A DNA stretch of 64,000 nucleotides. It comes from an uncultured Lachnospiraceae bacterium. Lineage in GTDB: Bacteria; Bacillota_A; Clostridia; Lachnospirales; Lachnospiraceae. The notes under the pieces are model-generated. The model was not told where the DNA came from, did not search any database, and worked only from the letters and a program-made list of their open reading frames with translations. Numbering within the stretch: position 1 is the stretch's first letter; the number at the start of each line of letters is the position of its first letter. The DNA lies in contig CAJTOU010000015.1 of assembly GCA_910577835.1 (NCBI GenBank), forward strand, positions 1 to 64,000, given 5' to 3'. Below are positions 35,483 to 44,970 of this stretch, piece after piece. The position numbers and the translations under genes are program-made.

Positions 35483-36514
35483 TTAAGTGCGTTTCAGCAG
35501 GGCTTTTTCCAATTCGTTGAAATCATAATCATGCTGCGGAATGTTGTTAAAAGAATTTTTCTTTGCAGGGATTTGTGTTTCTGTATTTTTTGCAGCTTTT
35601 TCCCTGCGTTTTTCATGCGCAGAATCAATTAATTTCAAGTCGGAAAGATGATGTACATTATTTTTGCTCCAGCGCTCTAAAATAGAATCTGCATATTGAA
35701 AACTTGGCTGGTGTATTGTGTTAATCGTGCGGTTACATGCCTCCAGAATAATATCAAGACTGAAACCATACTGGTTTGTCCATTTATCAATCAGGTCTCT
35801 CTCCACTGGTGCGGGATTTCTTCCCGATAGCCCAAAGGTTTTGAGAACAGCAAAGTAAGTGTGAGAAAAATTCGAAATATATTCCTTTGCCTGGCTGGGG
35901 GTGCTTATGCCCTCCTTATGCCATGTAATACCGGTTTTTTCAATATAACGAAAGGACTTTTTGTCATTTGAGGCACAATATTCCAGCAAATATTCAATTA
36001 AATCTGCCGAAAGCCCAAGATTGTCATAAAAATACAGAATCAGGTTGGTTTCTCTTTCGTTCAGCGTTTTCCCCATATATTTCTGTGCGATATACAAGAG
36101 TTGCTTTACCTCTGTATTATCCGCAAATTCCGCCAGTCTGGCAGAGGAAATGAAGTTGGATAATGTTTTTGAATGTTTGGTATCTTTCGGTTCGTTTTCT
36201 TTGGTACCATTCTTTTCAAGGTCATTTATTTGTATTGCAGAAAGCACGCCATCTGAAAATTCAAGAGAAAGAACATTGTTTTTTTCCCAATATTTTAATG
36301 CACGCAGCACATCCTTTTCTGTACAGTCAAAGATATCTGCAAGAGTATTTATGGAAAGAGAAGCGCTAAGTTTGTCATCACTGGAGCAGCGCAGTATATA
36401 TAAATATATTTTTACATATTCTCCATTCGCAGGAATCATATAATAATCTATAAATAAATTTTTTATCAGGGTTATTCCCGCTTTTGTGGTCTGTTTTAAA
36501 CAAATACTGCTCAT
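35483..36514 (-). CDS. DnaD-domain primosome protein
   Basis: 343 residues from the ATG at 36514 (GGAG upstream; the frame is open to 36640). The N-terminal part is a winged helix (VKIYLYILRCSS, LSINTLADIFDCTEKDVLRALKYWEKNNVLSLE). Two DnaD/DnaB-II-type helical domains follow, with YFAVLKTFGLSGRNPAPVERDLIDKWTNQYGFSLDIILEAC and a YADSILERW-like motif. Such proteins help load the helicase during origin firing and restart. The DnaC-like gene follows in the same operon. Confidence 0.88.
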   Translation of the reverse strand: MSSICLKQTTKAGITLIKNLFIDYYMIPANGEYVKIYLYILRCSSDDKLSASLSINTLADIFDCTEKDVLRALKYWEKNNVLSLEFSDGVLSAIQINDLEKNGTKENEPKDTKHSKTLSNFISSARLAEFADNTEVKQLLYIAQKYMGKTLNERETNLILYFYDNLGLSADLIEYLLEYCASNDKKSFRYIEKTGITWHKEGISTPSQAKEYISNFSHTYFAVLKTFGLSGRNPAPVERDLIDKWTNQYGFSLDIILEACNRTINTIHQPSFQYADSILERWSKNNVHHLSDLKLIDSAHEKRREKAAKNTETQIPAKKNSFNNIPQHDYDFNELEKALLKRT

Positions 36515-36660
36515 AATAACTCCATTTCTACCTATTATTAATATATCTTTTTTCTTCTCATCTAAGTCTATATAGACATAGTACCACAGATTTTCATTTC
36601 TGAAAATGGTAAATTTGACAGAAGAGATAGGATTTTCCACGTCAAAATTTTATATCTGAA

Positions 36661-36809
36661 TGTGGATAAAGTGGATAACTTTGTGGATAAGTCCCAAAAC
36701 AGCGTAAAATCAGGTGTTTTCAGGTGGTGAATTATGTGAAAAAATAAAAAACATATCCACATATCTTTTCCAAAAAAAATGGTGGAAAAAAATGTGGATA
36801 TGTGGATAA
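36661..36809. promoter_or_regulatory. Cluster of DnaA boxes before the primosome operon
   Basis: Three perfect DnaA boxes (TGTGGATAA at 36661, 36682 and 36801) and three near matches (AGTGGATAA at 36670, ATATCCACA at 36753 and TGTGGATAT at 36793, sharing a base with the last) occur in 150 bases. Between them lies AT-rich sequence. The cluster lies just after the leftward murC stop and about 150 bases upstream of the DnaD-like start. Confidence 0.75.
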
Positions 36810-36810
36810 C

Positions 36811-38193
36811 TTATTTTACAAGCAGGTCTTCCCCAATATTTACAACGTTTCCAGCACCCATAGTTATCAACAAATCACCGTGTACACAGTTATTTTTTAC
36901 AAATTCTTCTATGGATTTAAAATCTGAAAAATAATGCACATCTGTTCCATGTTTCTTTAATTCTTCTGCAAGAAGCTCTGAACTCATACCAAGTGTATCT
37001 GTTTCTCTGGCAGCATAAATATCAGCAAGAATGAGATGCGGCACAGAAGAAAGTGCCTCGACAAAACGGTCAAACAACGCCTTTAATCTGGAATAGGTAT
37101 GTGGCTGCAAAATTACCCACAGTTCTTTATGTGGATAATTTTCTGCCGTTTTAAGGGTAGCGGCAATCTCGTCCGGATGATGTGCATAGTCGTCAATAAT
37201 GGTAATTCCGTTTACTTCCCCCTTATATTGGAATCTCCGGTTTGTACCAGTATATGAGAAAAGTCCGTTTTTTATAACATCAATGGACAAATTCATGGAA
37301 AAACCTACAACGGCAGCCGCAAGGGAATTATAAACATTATGAAGACCGGGAACAGAAAGCTGAATTTCCGTTATTTTTTTTCCATGCTTTAATAAAGTAT
37401 AATGACAGCAGCCTTTTTCATTATATTCTATATTTTCGGCACTGTAATCGCTTTTTTCCGGGTCAGAGCCAAAAGTAATCACATGACAGCTTAAATCAGA
37501 TGTGAAATATTCCGGCTTATCAATATCACTGTTTATAATTACATATCCGTGGTCAGGTACAAGCATGGCAAATTTTTTAAAACTGTTTCCAATATCATCA
37601 ATATCCTTAAAAAAATCCAGATGGTCCTCCTCCACATTTAAAATTACAGCCGTGGTAGGAAAAAAGGAAAGAAAACTGTTTGTATATTCACAGCTTTCAT
37701 TGACAAAGTTTTCAGAATGTCCAATACGAAGATTTCCGCCAATAGAAGGAATAATTCCCCCCACAAGAATTGTAGGGTCACAATTTCCTTCCATTAAAAT
37801 ATGGGAAACCATGGAAGTGGTAGTTGTTTTTCCATGAGTTCCGGCTATATTGATTGCATTTTTGTATTCTTTCATAATAAGTCCAAGAAAATCTGCACGT
37901 ACCATTGTCGGAATATTCAGAGATTGTGCCGCGAGAAGCTCAGGGTTATCTGAGTGGATGGCAGCAGTATATACAATTAAGTCAATATCAGATGTAATAT
38001 TTTCAGCAGATTGGCCATATATTATTTTAGCTCCTAAAGAAACAAGCCTGACAGTAAGCTCACTCTCTTTCGCATCGGAACCGCTTACGAAAATCCCTTT
38101 TGTAATCAGGATTTCGGCAAGTGCGCTCATGCTGATTCCACCGATACCGATAAAATGAACCTTTTTTAATTTTTCTAAACTGATATTTTGCAT
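36811..38193 (-). CDS. murC: UDP-N-acetylmuramate--L-alanine ligase
   Basis: 460 residues. It joins L-alanine to UDP-MurNAc in the cytosol, using ATP. Motifs seen: HFIGIGGISMSALAEIL at the N-terminus, ATP loop NIAGTHGKTTTTSM, NVEEDHLDFF, TGTNRRFQYKGEVNGITIIDDYAHHPDEI and LQPHTYSRLKAL. GGAGGAG precedes the ATG. Its 3' end abuts the DnaA-box cluster. Confidence 0.97.
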   Translation of the reverse strand: MQNISLEKLKKVHFIGIGGISMSALAEILITKGIFVSGSDAKESELTVRLVSLGAKIIYGQSAENITSDIDLIVYTAAIHSDNPELLAAQSLNIPTMVRADFLGLIMKEYKNAINIAGTHGKTTTTSMVSHILMEGNCDPTILVGGIIPSIGGNLRIGHSENFVNESCEYTNSFLSFFPTTAVILNVEEDHLDFFKDIDDIGNSFKKFAMLVPDHGYVIINSDIDKPEYFTSDLSCHVITFGSDPEKSDYSAENIEYNEKGCCHYTLLKHGKKITEIQLSVPGLHNVYNSLAAAVVGFSMNLSIDVIKNGLFSYTGTNRRFQYKGEVNGITIIDDYAHHPDEIAATLKTAENYPHKELWVILQPHTYSRLKALFDRFVEALSSVPHLILADIYAARETDTLGMSSELLAEELKKHGTDVHYFSDFKSIEEFVKNNCVHGDLLITMGAGNVVNIGEDLLVK

Positions 38194-38393
38194 TATAAAA
38201 CGTCTCCTCCATTATAATATATAAAGTATGCCATGTAATTAACCTTTGGCTGATTATATTTAAGGTTACTTTATTATACTACGAATCCCTTAAAAAGCAA
38301 TTCAAAATTGGTAAGAAATTACATGGGATTAGACAAATTGACCAATAAATTAAAAAACAATAGAAAAAATTGTACAATTTTATAAAAAAGTCC

Positions 38394-38603
38394 TTTTAAT
38401 TTTAGGAATTTATGGTATAATAGTTCCCATAGAGAGTAAGGCGCAAATCGCAGCCGCCGAAAGGGCGGATGCAAAGGCAGTTTTTTAGAAAACTGCAAAA
38501 AAGAAATAGGAGTAAGCAGTTTATAAAAATAATTTTTTATAATATAGTGCTTGAGTTAAATGCCGGTAGAAACTACTGGTAAATATTACAGCGAGGTGAT
38601 AGC
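38394..38603 (+). promoter_or_regulatory. glgC promoter and 175-base structured leader
   Basis: TTTTAA, a 16-base spacer and TATAAT at 38416-38421 predict a start near 38428. The leader then contains GCCGCC-GAAA-GGGCGG near 38452-38468 (a GNRA-capped stem), followed by ATGCAAAGGCAG, then GCAGTTTT paired with AAAACTGC around 38477-38496, and finally CCGGTAG/CTACTGG (38562-38578) shortly before the ribosome binding site. The first stem with GCAAAGGC faintly resembles a c-di-GMP-I (GEMM) aptamer, but key positions do not match. 38194-38393 holds nothing else. Confidence 0.45.
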
Positions 38604-39875
38604 GTGATAAAAAAAGAAATGATTGCCATGTTATTGGCAGGTGGACAAGGAAGCAGGTTGGGTATTCTTACATCCAAGATGGCAAAGCCTGCAGTTGCAT
38701 TCGGTGGAAAATACAGAATTATTGATTTTCCGCTTAGTAATTGTATAAATTCTGGCGTTGATACAGTCGGTGTCCTTACTCAGTATCAGCCGTTAAGATT
38801 GAACTCACATATAGGAATCGGTATTCCATGGGATTTAGACCGTAATATCGGCGGCGTTTCCGTACTGCCGCCATACGAGAAGAGTGGAAACAGTGAGTGG
38901 TACACAGGTACAGCAAATGCCATTTATCAGAATATGGCTTATATGGAGCAGTATAATCCTGACTATGTATTGATTTTATCAGGCGACCATATCTACAAGA
39001 TGGATTATGAGATTATGCTTGATTATCACAAGTCAAACAATGCAGATGTTACCATTGCTGCCATGCCTGTTCCAATGGAGGAAGCAAAGAGATTCGGTAT
39101 CGTGGTAACAGATGAGGATAATCGTATTACAGATTTTCAGGAGAAGCCGGACGAGCCGAAGAGTAATCTTGCATCTATGGGTATCTACATATTTAACTGG
39201 GAGGTACTCAAGAACGCTTTAGTTACTTTAAAGAACCAGAGTAATTGTGATTTTGGTAAGCATATTATTCCGTATTGTTTTGAGAATGGAAAGAGAATAT
39301 TTGCTTATGAATACAACAGCTATTGGAAGGACGTAGGTACACTTGGTTCTTACTGGGAAGCAAATATGGAGTTAATTGATATTATTCCTGTATTCAATCT
39401 TTATGAAGAGTTCTGGAGAATTTATACAAAGAGTGATATTCTTCCACCACAGTATATTGCAAATAACGCAAGGATAGAGAGAAGTTTGATAAGCGAGGGC
39501 TGCGATATTCAGGGAGAGGTATATAATTCGGTAATTGGCGCAGGGGTTACAGTTGAAGAAGGTGCCATTGTCAGAGATTCCATAATTATGAAAGATACCA
39601 AGATAGGTAAAAATGTAAAGATTTATAAATCTATTATTGCAGAAGAAGTAGTGATAGATGATAATACAGAAATCGGCATAGGCGAAGAGGCGCCGTCAAA
39701 GCTGGATAAAAAGATATATGCTTTCGGACTTGCCACAATTGGCGAAAAGACATATATACCAAAGAATGTAAAGATTGGTAAAAATACAGCAGTCATGGGA
39801 CAGACAGAGCTTTCTGATTATCATGACGGAGTACTTGAAAGTGGCGAATATATTATTAAGGCAGGTGAAATGTAA
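38604..39875 (+). CDS. glgC: Glucose-1-phosphate adenylyltransferase
   Basis: 423 residues; GTG start at 38604 with GAGGTGA upstream. It makes ADP-glucose for glycogen synthesis. The nucleotide motif MLLAGGQGSRLG is intact, with KPAVAFGGKYRIIDFPLSNCINSG, YTGTANAIYQN, SGDHIYKMDY and FQEKPDEPKSNLASMGIYIF. A left-handed beta helix forms the C-terminal third. The stop overlaps the start of glgD by one base (TAATG), so the two subunits are translationally coupled. Confidence 0.97.
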   Translation: MIKKEMIAMLLAGGQGSRLGILTSKMAKPAVAFGGKYRIIDFPLSNCINSGVDTVGVLTQYQPLRLNSHIGIGIPWDLDRNIGGVSVLPPYEKSGNSEWYTGTANAIYQNMAYMEQYNPDYVLILSGDHIYKMDYEIMLDYHKSNNADVTIAAMPVPMEEAKRFGIVVTDEDNRITDFQEKPDEPKSNLASMGIYIFNWEVLKNALVTLKNQSNCDFGKHIIPYCFENGKRIFAYEYNSYWKDVGTLGSYWEANMELIDIIPVFNLYEEFWRIYTKSDILPPQYIANNARIERSLISEGCDIQGEVYNSVIGAGVTVEEGAIVRDSIIMKDTKIGKNVKIYKSIIAEEVVIDDNTEIGIGEEAPSKLDKKIYAFGLATIGEKTYIPKNVKIGKNTAVMGQTELSDYHDGVLESGEYIIKAGEM

Positions 39876-41002
39876 TGAGAGCTATAGGTATTATTCTTGC
39901 AGGTGGTAACAATAAAAAAATGAAAGAGCTTTCTTACAAAAGGGCAATTGCCGCCATGCCTATTGCAGGAAGCTACAGAGCGACAGATTTTGCACTGAGC
40001 AATATGTCAAATTCACATATACAGAAAGTTGCAGTTCTGACACAGTATAATGCAAAATCATTAAATGAACATTTGAGCTCATCAAAATGGTGGGATTTTG
40101 GTAGAAAAAATGGTGGATTATATGTATTCACACCATCTATTACCGCAGAAAACGGGTCATGGTACAGAGGTACAGCAGATAGTATCTGGCAGAATATCAG
40201 CTTCCTGAAAAACAGCCACGAGCCATATGTAGTGATTGCACCGGGTGATGGAGTTTACAAGCTGGATTATAACAAAGTTCTTGAGTATCATATTGCAAAA
40301 CGTGCAGATATTACAATTGTTTGTAAGGATATGCCCGTCGGAACAGATGTATCCAGATTTGGTGTTGTTTCCATGAACGAGGACAGCAGAATTATAAACT
40401 TTGAAGAAAAGCCAATGGCGACACAATCTACAACAGTTTCAACTGGTATTTATATTATCAGAAGAAGACAGTTGATTGAGCTGATTGAGAAGTGCATAGA
40501 AGAAGAGAGATATGATTTTGTAAATGATATTCTTCTAAGATATAAAAATATTAAGAAAATCTATGGTTATAAACTGGATACCTACTGGAGCAATATCGCC
40601 TGTGTAGATTCTTATTATAAAACCAATATGGATTTCTTAAAACCAAACATAAGAGATTATTTCTTTAAGCAGTATCCGGATGTTTATTCAAAGGTAGAAG
40701 ACCTTCCACCGGCAAAATATAATCCGGGCGCACAAATTAAGAACAGCTTGATTTCAAGCGGCTGTATTATCAATGGACAGGTCGAAAATTCTGTATTATT
40801 TAAAAAGGTTTATATAGGAAATAACTGTGTAATTAAAAATTCGGTTATTTTAAATAATGCTTATATAGGCGATAATACTGTGATTGAGAATTGTATTGTT
40901 GAAAGCAGAGGTTCCGTCAGAGCAAATACAGAATATATTACAGAACCTGGTCAGACTCCAAAAATTGTTCTGGATAAGAATGATAGATATACAATGATGT
41001 AA
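39875..41002 (+). CDS. glgD: GlgD, regulatory partner of GlgC
   Basis: 375 residues, a paralogue of GlgC. The N-terminal loop reads IILAGGNNKKMKELSYKRAIAAMP, so the GxGxRL catalytic motif has been lost, as expected for GlgD. The rest of the fold is present: GSYRATDFALSNMSNS, YRGTADSIWQN, APGDGVYKLDY and FEEKPMATQSTTVSTGIYII, then beta-helix repeats. In clostridia and bacilli GlgD forms a hetero-oligomer with GlgC and raises its activity. Confidence 0.95.
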   Translation: MRAIGIILAGGNNKKMKELSYKRAIAAMPIAGSYRATDFALSNMSNSHIQKVAVLTQYNAKSLNEHLSSSKWWDFGRKNGGLYVFTPSITAENGSWYRGTADSIWQNISFLKNSHEPYVVIAPGDGVYKLDYNKVLEYHIAKRADITIVCKDMPVGTDVSRFGVVSMNEDSRIINFEEKPMATQSTTVSTGIYIIRRRQLIELIEKCIEEERYDFVNDILLRYKNIKKIYGYKLDTYWSNIACVDSYYKTNMDFLKPNIRDYFFKQYPDVYSKVEDLPPAKYNPGAQIKNSLISSGCIINGQVENSVLFKKVYIGNNCVIKNSVILNNAYIGDNTVIENCIVESRGSVRANTEYITEPGQTPKIVLDKNDRYTMM

Positions 41003-41066
41003 ATCTAAATCGTAACCTGTGCACAGTATCTTTCAGAAAATAATATGAGTTGAAAGGAAGATGATT

Positions 41067-41333
41067 ATGCAGATTACAGACGTAAGAGTAAAAAAGGTAA
41101 ATAAAGAAGGAAAGATGAAAGCAGTAGTATCTATTACCATTGATAATGAGTTTGTAGTGCATGATATCAAGGTAATAGAGGGAGACAAAGGATTGTTTAT
41201 CGCTATGCCAAGCAAAAAAGCCTCCGATGGAGAATACAGAGACATAGCGCATCCGATTAATTCAGAAACCCGTGACAGAATACAGAAGGAAATTCTGGAA
41301 AAATATGAAATAGCGTTATCAGAAGAAGATTAG
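41067..41333 (+). CDS. spoVG: SpoVG, RNA/DNA-binding regulator
   Basis: 88 residues from the ATG at 41067. The ATG at 41061 is too close to the AAGGAAG site. The sequence MQITDVRVKKVNKEGKMKAVVSITIDNEFVVHDIKVIEG is the standard SpoVG start, followed by GLFIAMPSKKASDGEYRDIAHPIN. It binds nucleic acids and affects septation, sporulation or virulence genes in Firmicutes. The C-terminus is short and acidic (ALSEED). Confidence 0.96.
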   Translation: MQITDVRVKKVNKEGKMKAVVSITIDNEFVVHDIKVIEGDKGLFIAMPSKKASDGEYRDIAHPINSETRDRIQKEILEKYEIALSEED

Positions 41334-41357
41334 TTTCTTACTCCTTTCTTTTTAAAA

Positions 41358-41387
41358 GCCCCCGATTATAAATCGGGGGCGAATTTT
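41358..41387. terminator. Bidirectional terminator between spoVG and mfd
   Basis: GCCCCCGATT at 41358 pairs with AATCGGGGGC ending at 41380, followed by a T run on the plus strand and preceded by A runs that give a T run on the minus strand. Confidence 0.92.
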
Positions 41388-41410
41388 TTGGTAAATGCTG
41401 ATTACATAAT

Positions 41411-44400
41411 TTATGAACAAAGTGCTTCTACAATTTCTTTCAGTGTATTTAAAATTTCACTTGTATTTTTTAATGCGCGTCTTGGTTTATAGGTAAAATA
41501 CGGAATGTCCTCTGCTGCGAATTTTAAATCCCCACGATATTTTTGAATAATTTTGGGAATTTTGTTCACATCAATTCGCGCTTTTGGATACATAATAAAT
41601 TTTAATGAATTTTTATCTCCGGTAATTTCTGTTATTCCGGCGGCATGCGCAAAGGATTTTAACAACGCAACTTTGAGAAGATTTTCAACAGGTGCAGGAA
41701 TATCGCCAAAGCGGTCTGTCAACTCATCCTGCATATCCTGATACTCATCTGTATTTTCAATAGAAGCAATTTTTTTATAAATATTCAATTTCTGTATTTC
41801 ATTTGCAATATATTTTGGAGGAATAAAAGCATCTATTTTTACATCAATTGTTGTTTCGTAAGTGTCATCTTCTGTTTTTTCACCTTTTAATAAAAGAACT
41901 GCTTCATTTAACATTTTGCAGTATAGGTCATAGCCTACTGCCTCCATATGTCCATGTTGCTCTGCGCCAAGAATATTTCCTGCACCACGGATTTCAAGGT
42001 CACGCATGGCAATTTTAAATCCTGAACCAAGGTCTGTAAATTCCTTAATGGCAGCCAGACGCTTTTCTGCGATTTCTTTCAGCATTTTATCCCTTTTATA
42101 CATAAGAAAGGCATAGGAGGTTCTGTTTGAACGTCCCACACGGCCCCGAAGCTGGTAAAGCTGAGAAAGACCAAATTTATCTGCATCATGGATAATCATG
42201 GTATTTACATTCGAAATATCCAGTCCTGTTTCTATAATAGTAGTAGATACCAGCACATCAATTTCACCGTTGATAAATTCATACATAATCTGCTCTAATT
42301 TGCGCTCGCTCATCTGTCCGTGTGCATATCCAACGTTTGCCTCAGGCACAAGCTGCTGAATTTTGCCTGTGATTTCTTCGATATTATTGATTCTGTTAAA
42401 TACATAATATACCTGTCCACCTCTGGCAAGCTCTCGGTGAACTGCTTCACGAATCATTTCTTCATTGTATTCCATAACGTAGGTTTGAATCGGCAGTCGG
42501 TCAATTGGCGGTTCTTCAAGCACACTCATATCCCGAATACCAATCAGGCTCATATGAAGAGTACGGGGAATCGGAGTAGCCGACAAAGACAAAACATCAA
42601 TATTTGATTTCATCTGCTTGATTTTTTCCTTATGAGAAACACCAAAACGCTGTTCCTCGTCAATAATAAGAAGTCCAAGGTCTTTAAAGGAAATATCCTT
42701 TGATAAAAGCCGGTGCGTACCAATCACAATATCCACATATCCACCTTTCAGGCCCTCGATAGTTTTTTTCTGCTGTGCAGGAGTGCGGAAGCGGCTCATA
42801 AGCTCCACAGTAATTGGAAAATCTTTCATTCTTTGCGTAAAGGTGTGATAATGCTGCTGCGCAAGAATAGTTGTAGGTACCAGAAATACAGCCTGTTTGC
42901 CGTCCTGAACCGCTTTAAACGCCGCACGGATAGCGATTTCTGTTTTGCCATAGCCTACATCTCCGCAGATTAATCTGTCCATAATCTTTTTGGATTCCAT
43001 ATCCTTTTTGGTATCTTCAATAGCGGCAAGCTGGTCATCTGTTTCTGTATATGGAAATGATTCTTCAAATTCTGTCTGCCATATGGTATCGGGGCTGAAC
43101 TGAAAGCCGGATTTTGACTGGCGCTCGGCATATAGTTTTACAAGGTCTGCGGCAATGTCACGAACTGCTTTTCGTACCTTTGATTTTGTTTTTGTCCAGT
43201 CGGCGGTTCCCAGTTTATTCAGTTTTAATTTCGGCGCATCTGTATCCAGGCTGTTTCCGGAATGTTTTTGAATCAAGTCGAGCTGAGTGGCGGGAACATA
43301 AAGATTTCCGCCGTCTCCATATTCAATTTTTATATAATCCCGTGTGGTTTTATCTACAACAATTTTTTCAAGTCCTCTGTAAATTCCAAGTCCATGATTT
43401 TCATGAATTACATAGTCGCCGATTTTTAATTCCGAAAATCCGCTGATTTTTTCACCGCTGTATTTTTTCCGATTTCTTTTTTTCTTTTTTATATTCCCAA
43501 ATACGTCAGATTCCGAAATAACAGAAAATTTAATCATAGGATATTCAAAGCCTCTGTGAATATTGCCAGAGGTAAGAAGAATCTGTCCCGGTTGAATCAG
43601 ACAATCCGGATTATCTGAAGTAAAGGCGTTCAGATGAAAATCCTGAAGAAGCGTATCTGCGAGGCGTGCCGCCTTAGAACGGGAGCCGCACATAATCAGA
43701 GTTCTCCAGCCTTCTTTTTTATAATAGCTCAAATCCTTTACAAGAAGCTCAAAGTTATTGTTATATGGATTGATATTTCTGATAGATACAGAGTATTTTT
43801 CCTTGACGGCAAAGCTTTTGATTTTCTGGTCTAAAGTAGTGAAAAGCACCGCCCGAAAAGAAGAAAGTTTTGCAAGTATCAGGGCAGTAGACAAAAATAC
43901 CTCTGTCTGTCCAGCCATAACATATCCACCCTCAATACGGCTTGCCATGCTTTCACGAAATTCCTGCTCAACAGTATCAGCACGTTCTAAAGTTCTGGAA
44001 GGTTCATCAATAAATAATATGGTATCTTCTACGGGAAAATAGTCCAGAAGAGAGGATGTTTCCTGATAAAAATAGGGCATAAAGCTGTCAAGAAATACGC
44101 CTGTTCTTGAAATGGACAGACGTTCCGTAAATTCATTTACAGTAGAGGAGAGTCTGTGCGCTTCCTCAGTTTTAAAAGTATCTTTCAGAACTTTTATACG
44201 TGCATCAAGTTCCAGCTTTATCTCTTTGATTCCTTTTTCTATCTGATGAGAAGACAAGAGATATTCAGAGGCTGGATAAATAGTAATCTCATTTACATTT
44301 TCTATTGTTCTCTGACTGAGAGGGTCAAAGGAACGAATAGAATCAATAATGTCATCCCACAGCTCGATTCTGTATGGCTGGTCACTTGTAAGCGGAAAAA

Positions 44401-44947
44401 TATCAATAATTCCACCACGGATAGCAAACTGTCCCGGAGATTCCACCTGTTCTGTCCGTTCAAAACCTGAATAGACAAGAGAATTTTTGAGTTCATTAAT
44501 ATCAATCTGCTCATCATATTCAATCTTTAAAATGCCTTCCTGTATGCATTTCAGGGGCACCAGTTTATCCATAAGTCCGTCAATGGTAGTGATAAGAGTA
44601 AAAGGCTGCCCGTTTACAAGCTGTGAAATAGCATCCAGACGCTGTCTGATAATCAGATTTCCATAGGCATCGGCAGAAAAGAAAATAAAATCCTTTGCTG
44701 GATAATAAAATGTATTTGCATCAAAGGATTTCATATCGTCATATATTTCTCTTGCACGGATATCATGAAAAGTAATAATGATTTTATATTTAATATTACT
44801 TCCAAGAGAAGCTGCCAGATGAGTTTCACCAGAATCAGCGGCTCCTGTTATCTGAAAGGCACTCCTGCCTGAACTGTCAGCAAGCTGTTCTTGTAATAAA
44901 TGAAAATCATTTAAACCCGAAAGAGGGTCAGTAAAGTAAGGATTCAT
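41411..44947 (-). CDS. mfd: Transcription-repair coupling factor
   Basis: 1178 residues, full length. It removes RNA polymerase stalled at lesions and recruits UvrA. The UvrB-like N-terminal domains (AIRGGIIDIFPLTSDQPYRIELWDD), the RNA-polymerase-binding CarD-like domain (GDYVIHENHGLGIYRGLEKI), Walker A GDVGYGKTEIAIRAAFKA, Walker B DEEQRFGV, motif III SLSATPIPRTLHMSL and LRGRVGRSNRTSYAF with the TRG region are present. It is followed by an in-order leftward pair with pth, as in many Firmicutes. Confidence 0.97.
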   Translation of the reverse strand: MNPYFTDPLSGLNDFHLLQEQLADSSGRSAFQITGAADSGETHLAASLGSNIKYKIIITFHDIRAREIYDDMKSFDANTFYYPAKDFIFFSADAYGNLIIRQRLDAISQLVNGQPFTLITTIDGLMDKLVPLKCIQEGILKIEYDEQIDINELKNSLVYSGFERTEQVESPGQFAIRGGIIDIFPLTSDQPYRIELWDDIIDSIRSFDPLSQRTIENVNEITIYPASEYLLSSHQIEKGIKEIKLELDARIKVLKDTFKTEEAHRLSSTVNEFTERLSISRTGVFLDSFMPYFYQETSSLLDYFPVEDTILFIDEPSRTLERADTVEQEFRESMASRIEGGYVMAGQTEVFLSTALILAKLSSFRAVLFTTLDQKIKSFAVKEKYSVSIRNINPYNNNFELLVKDLSYYKKEGWRTLIMCGSRSKAARLADTLLQDFHLNAFTSDNPDCLIQPGQILLTSGNIHRGFEYPMIKFSVISESDVFGNIKKKKRNRKKYSGEKISGFSELKIGDYVIHENHGLGIYRGLEKIVVDKTTRDYIKIEYGDGGNLYVPATQLDLIQKHSGNSLDTDAPKLKLNKLGTADWTKTKSKVRKAVRDIAADLVKLYAERQSKSGFQFSPDTIWQTEFEESFPYTETDDQLAAIEDTKKDMESKKIMDRLICGDVGYGKTEIAIRAAFKAVQDGKQAVFLVPTTILAQQHYHTFTQRMKDFPITVELMSRFRTPAQQKKTIEGLKGGYVDIVIGTHRLLSKDISFKDLGLLIIDEEQRFGVSHKEKIKQMKSNIDVLSLSATPIPRTLHMSLIGIRDMSVLEEPPIDRLPIQTYVMEYNEEMIREAVHRELARGGQVYYVFNRINNIEEITGKIQQLVPEANVGYAHGQMSERKLEQIMYEFINGEIDVLVSTTIIETGLDISNVNTMIIHDADKFGLSQLYQLRGRVGRSNRTSYAFLMYKRDKMLKEIAEKRLAAIKEFTDLGSGFKIAMRDLEIRGAGNILGAEQHGHMEAVGYDLYCKMLNEAVLLLKGEKTEDDTYETTIDVKIDAFIPPKYIANEIQKLNIYKKIASIENTDEYQDMQDELTDRFGDIPAPVENLLKVALLKSFAHAAGITEITGDKNSLKFIMYPKARIDVNKIPKIIQKYRGDLKFAAEDIPYFTYKPRRALKNTSEILNTLKEIVEALCS

Positions 44948-44970
44948 AGTACCTCCCGTTTTAGATAAAT

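Noticed and set aside
36515..36810. Chromosomal origin of replication
   Set aside because: DnaA boxes are present, but there is no dnaA, dnaN or rpmH and no clear change of gene direction; a regulatory site is the safer call.
38428..38603. Firm call of a c-di-GMP-I riboswitch
   Set aside because: Only the GAAA-capped stem and GCAAAG block resemble it; other core positions do not match.
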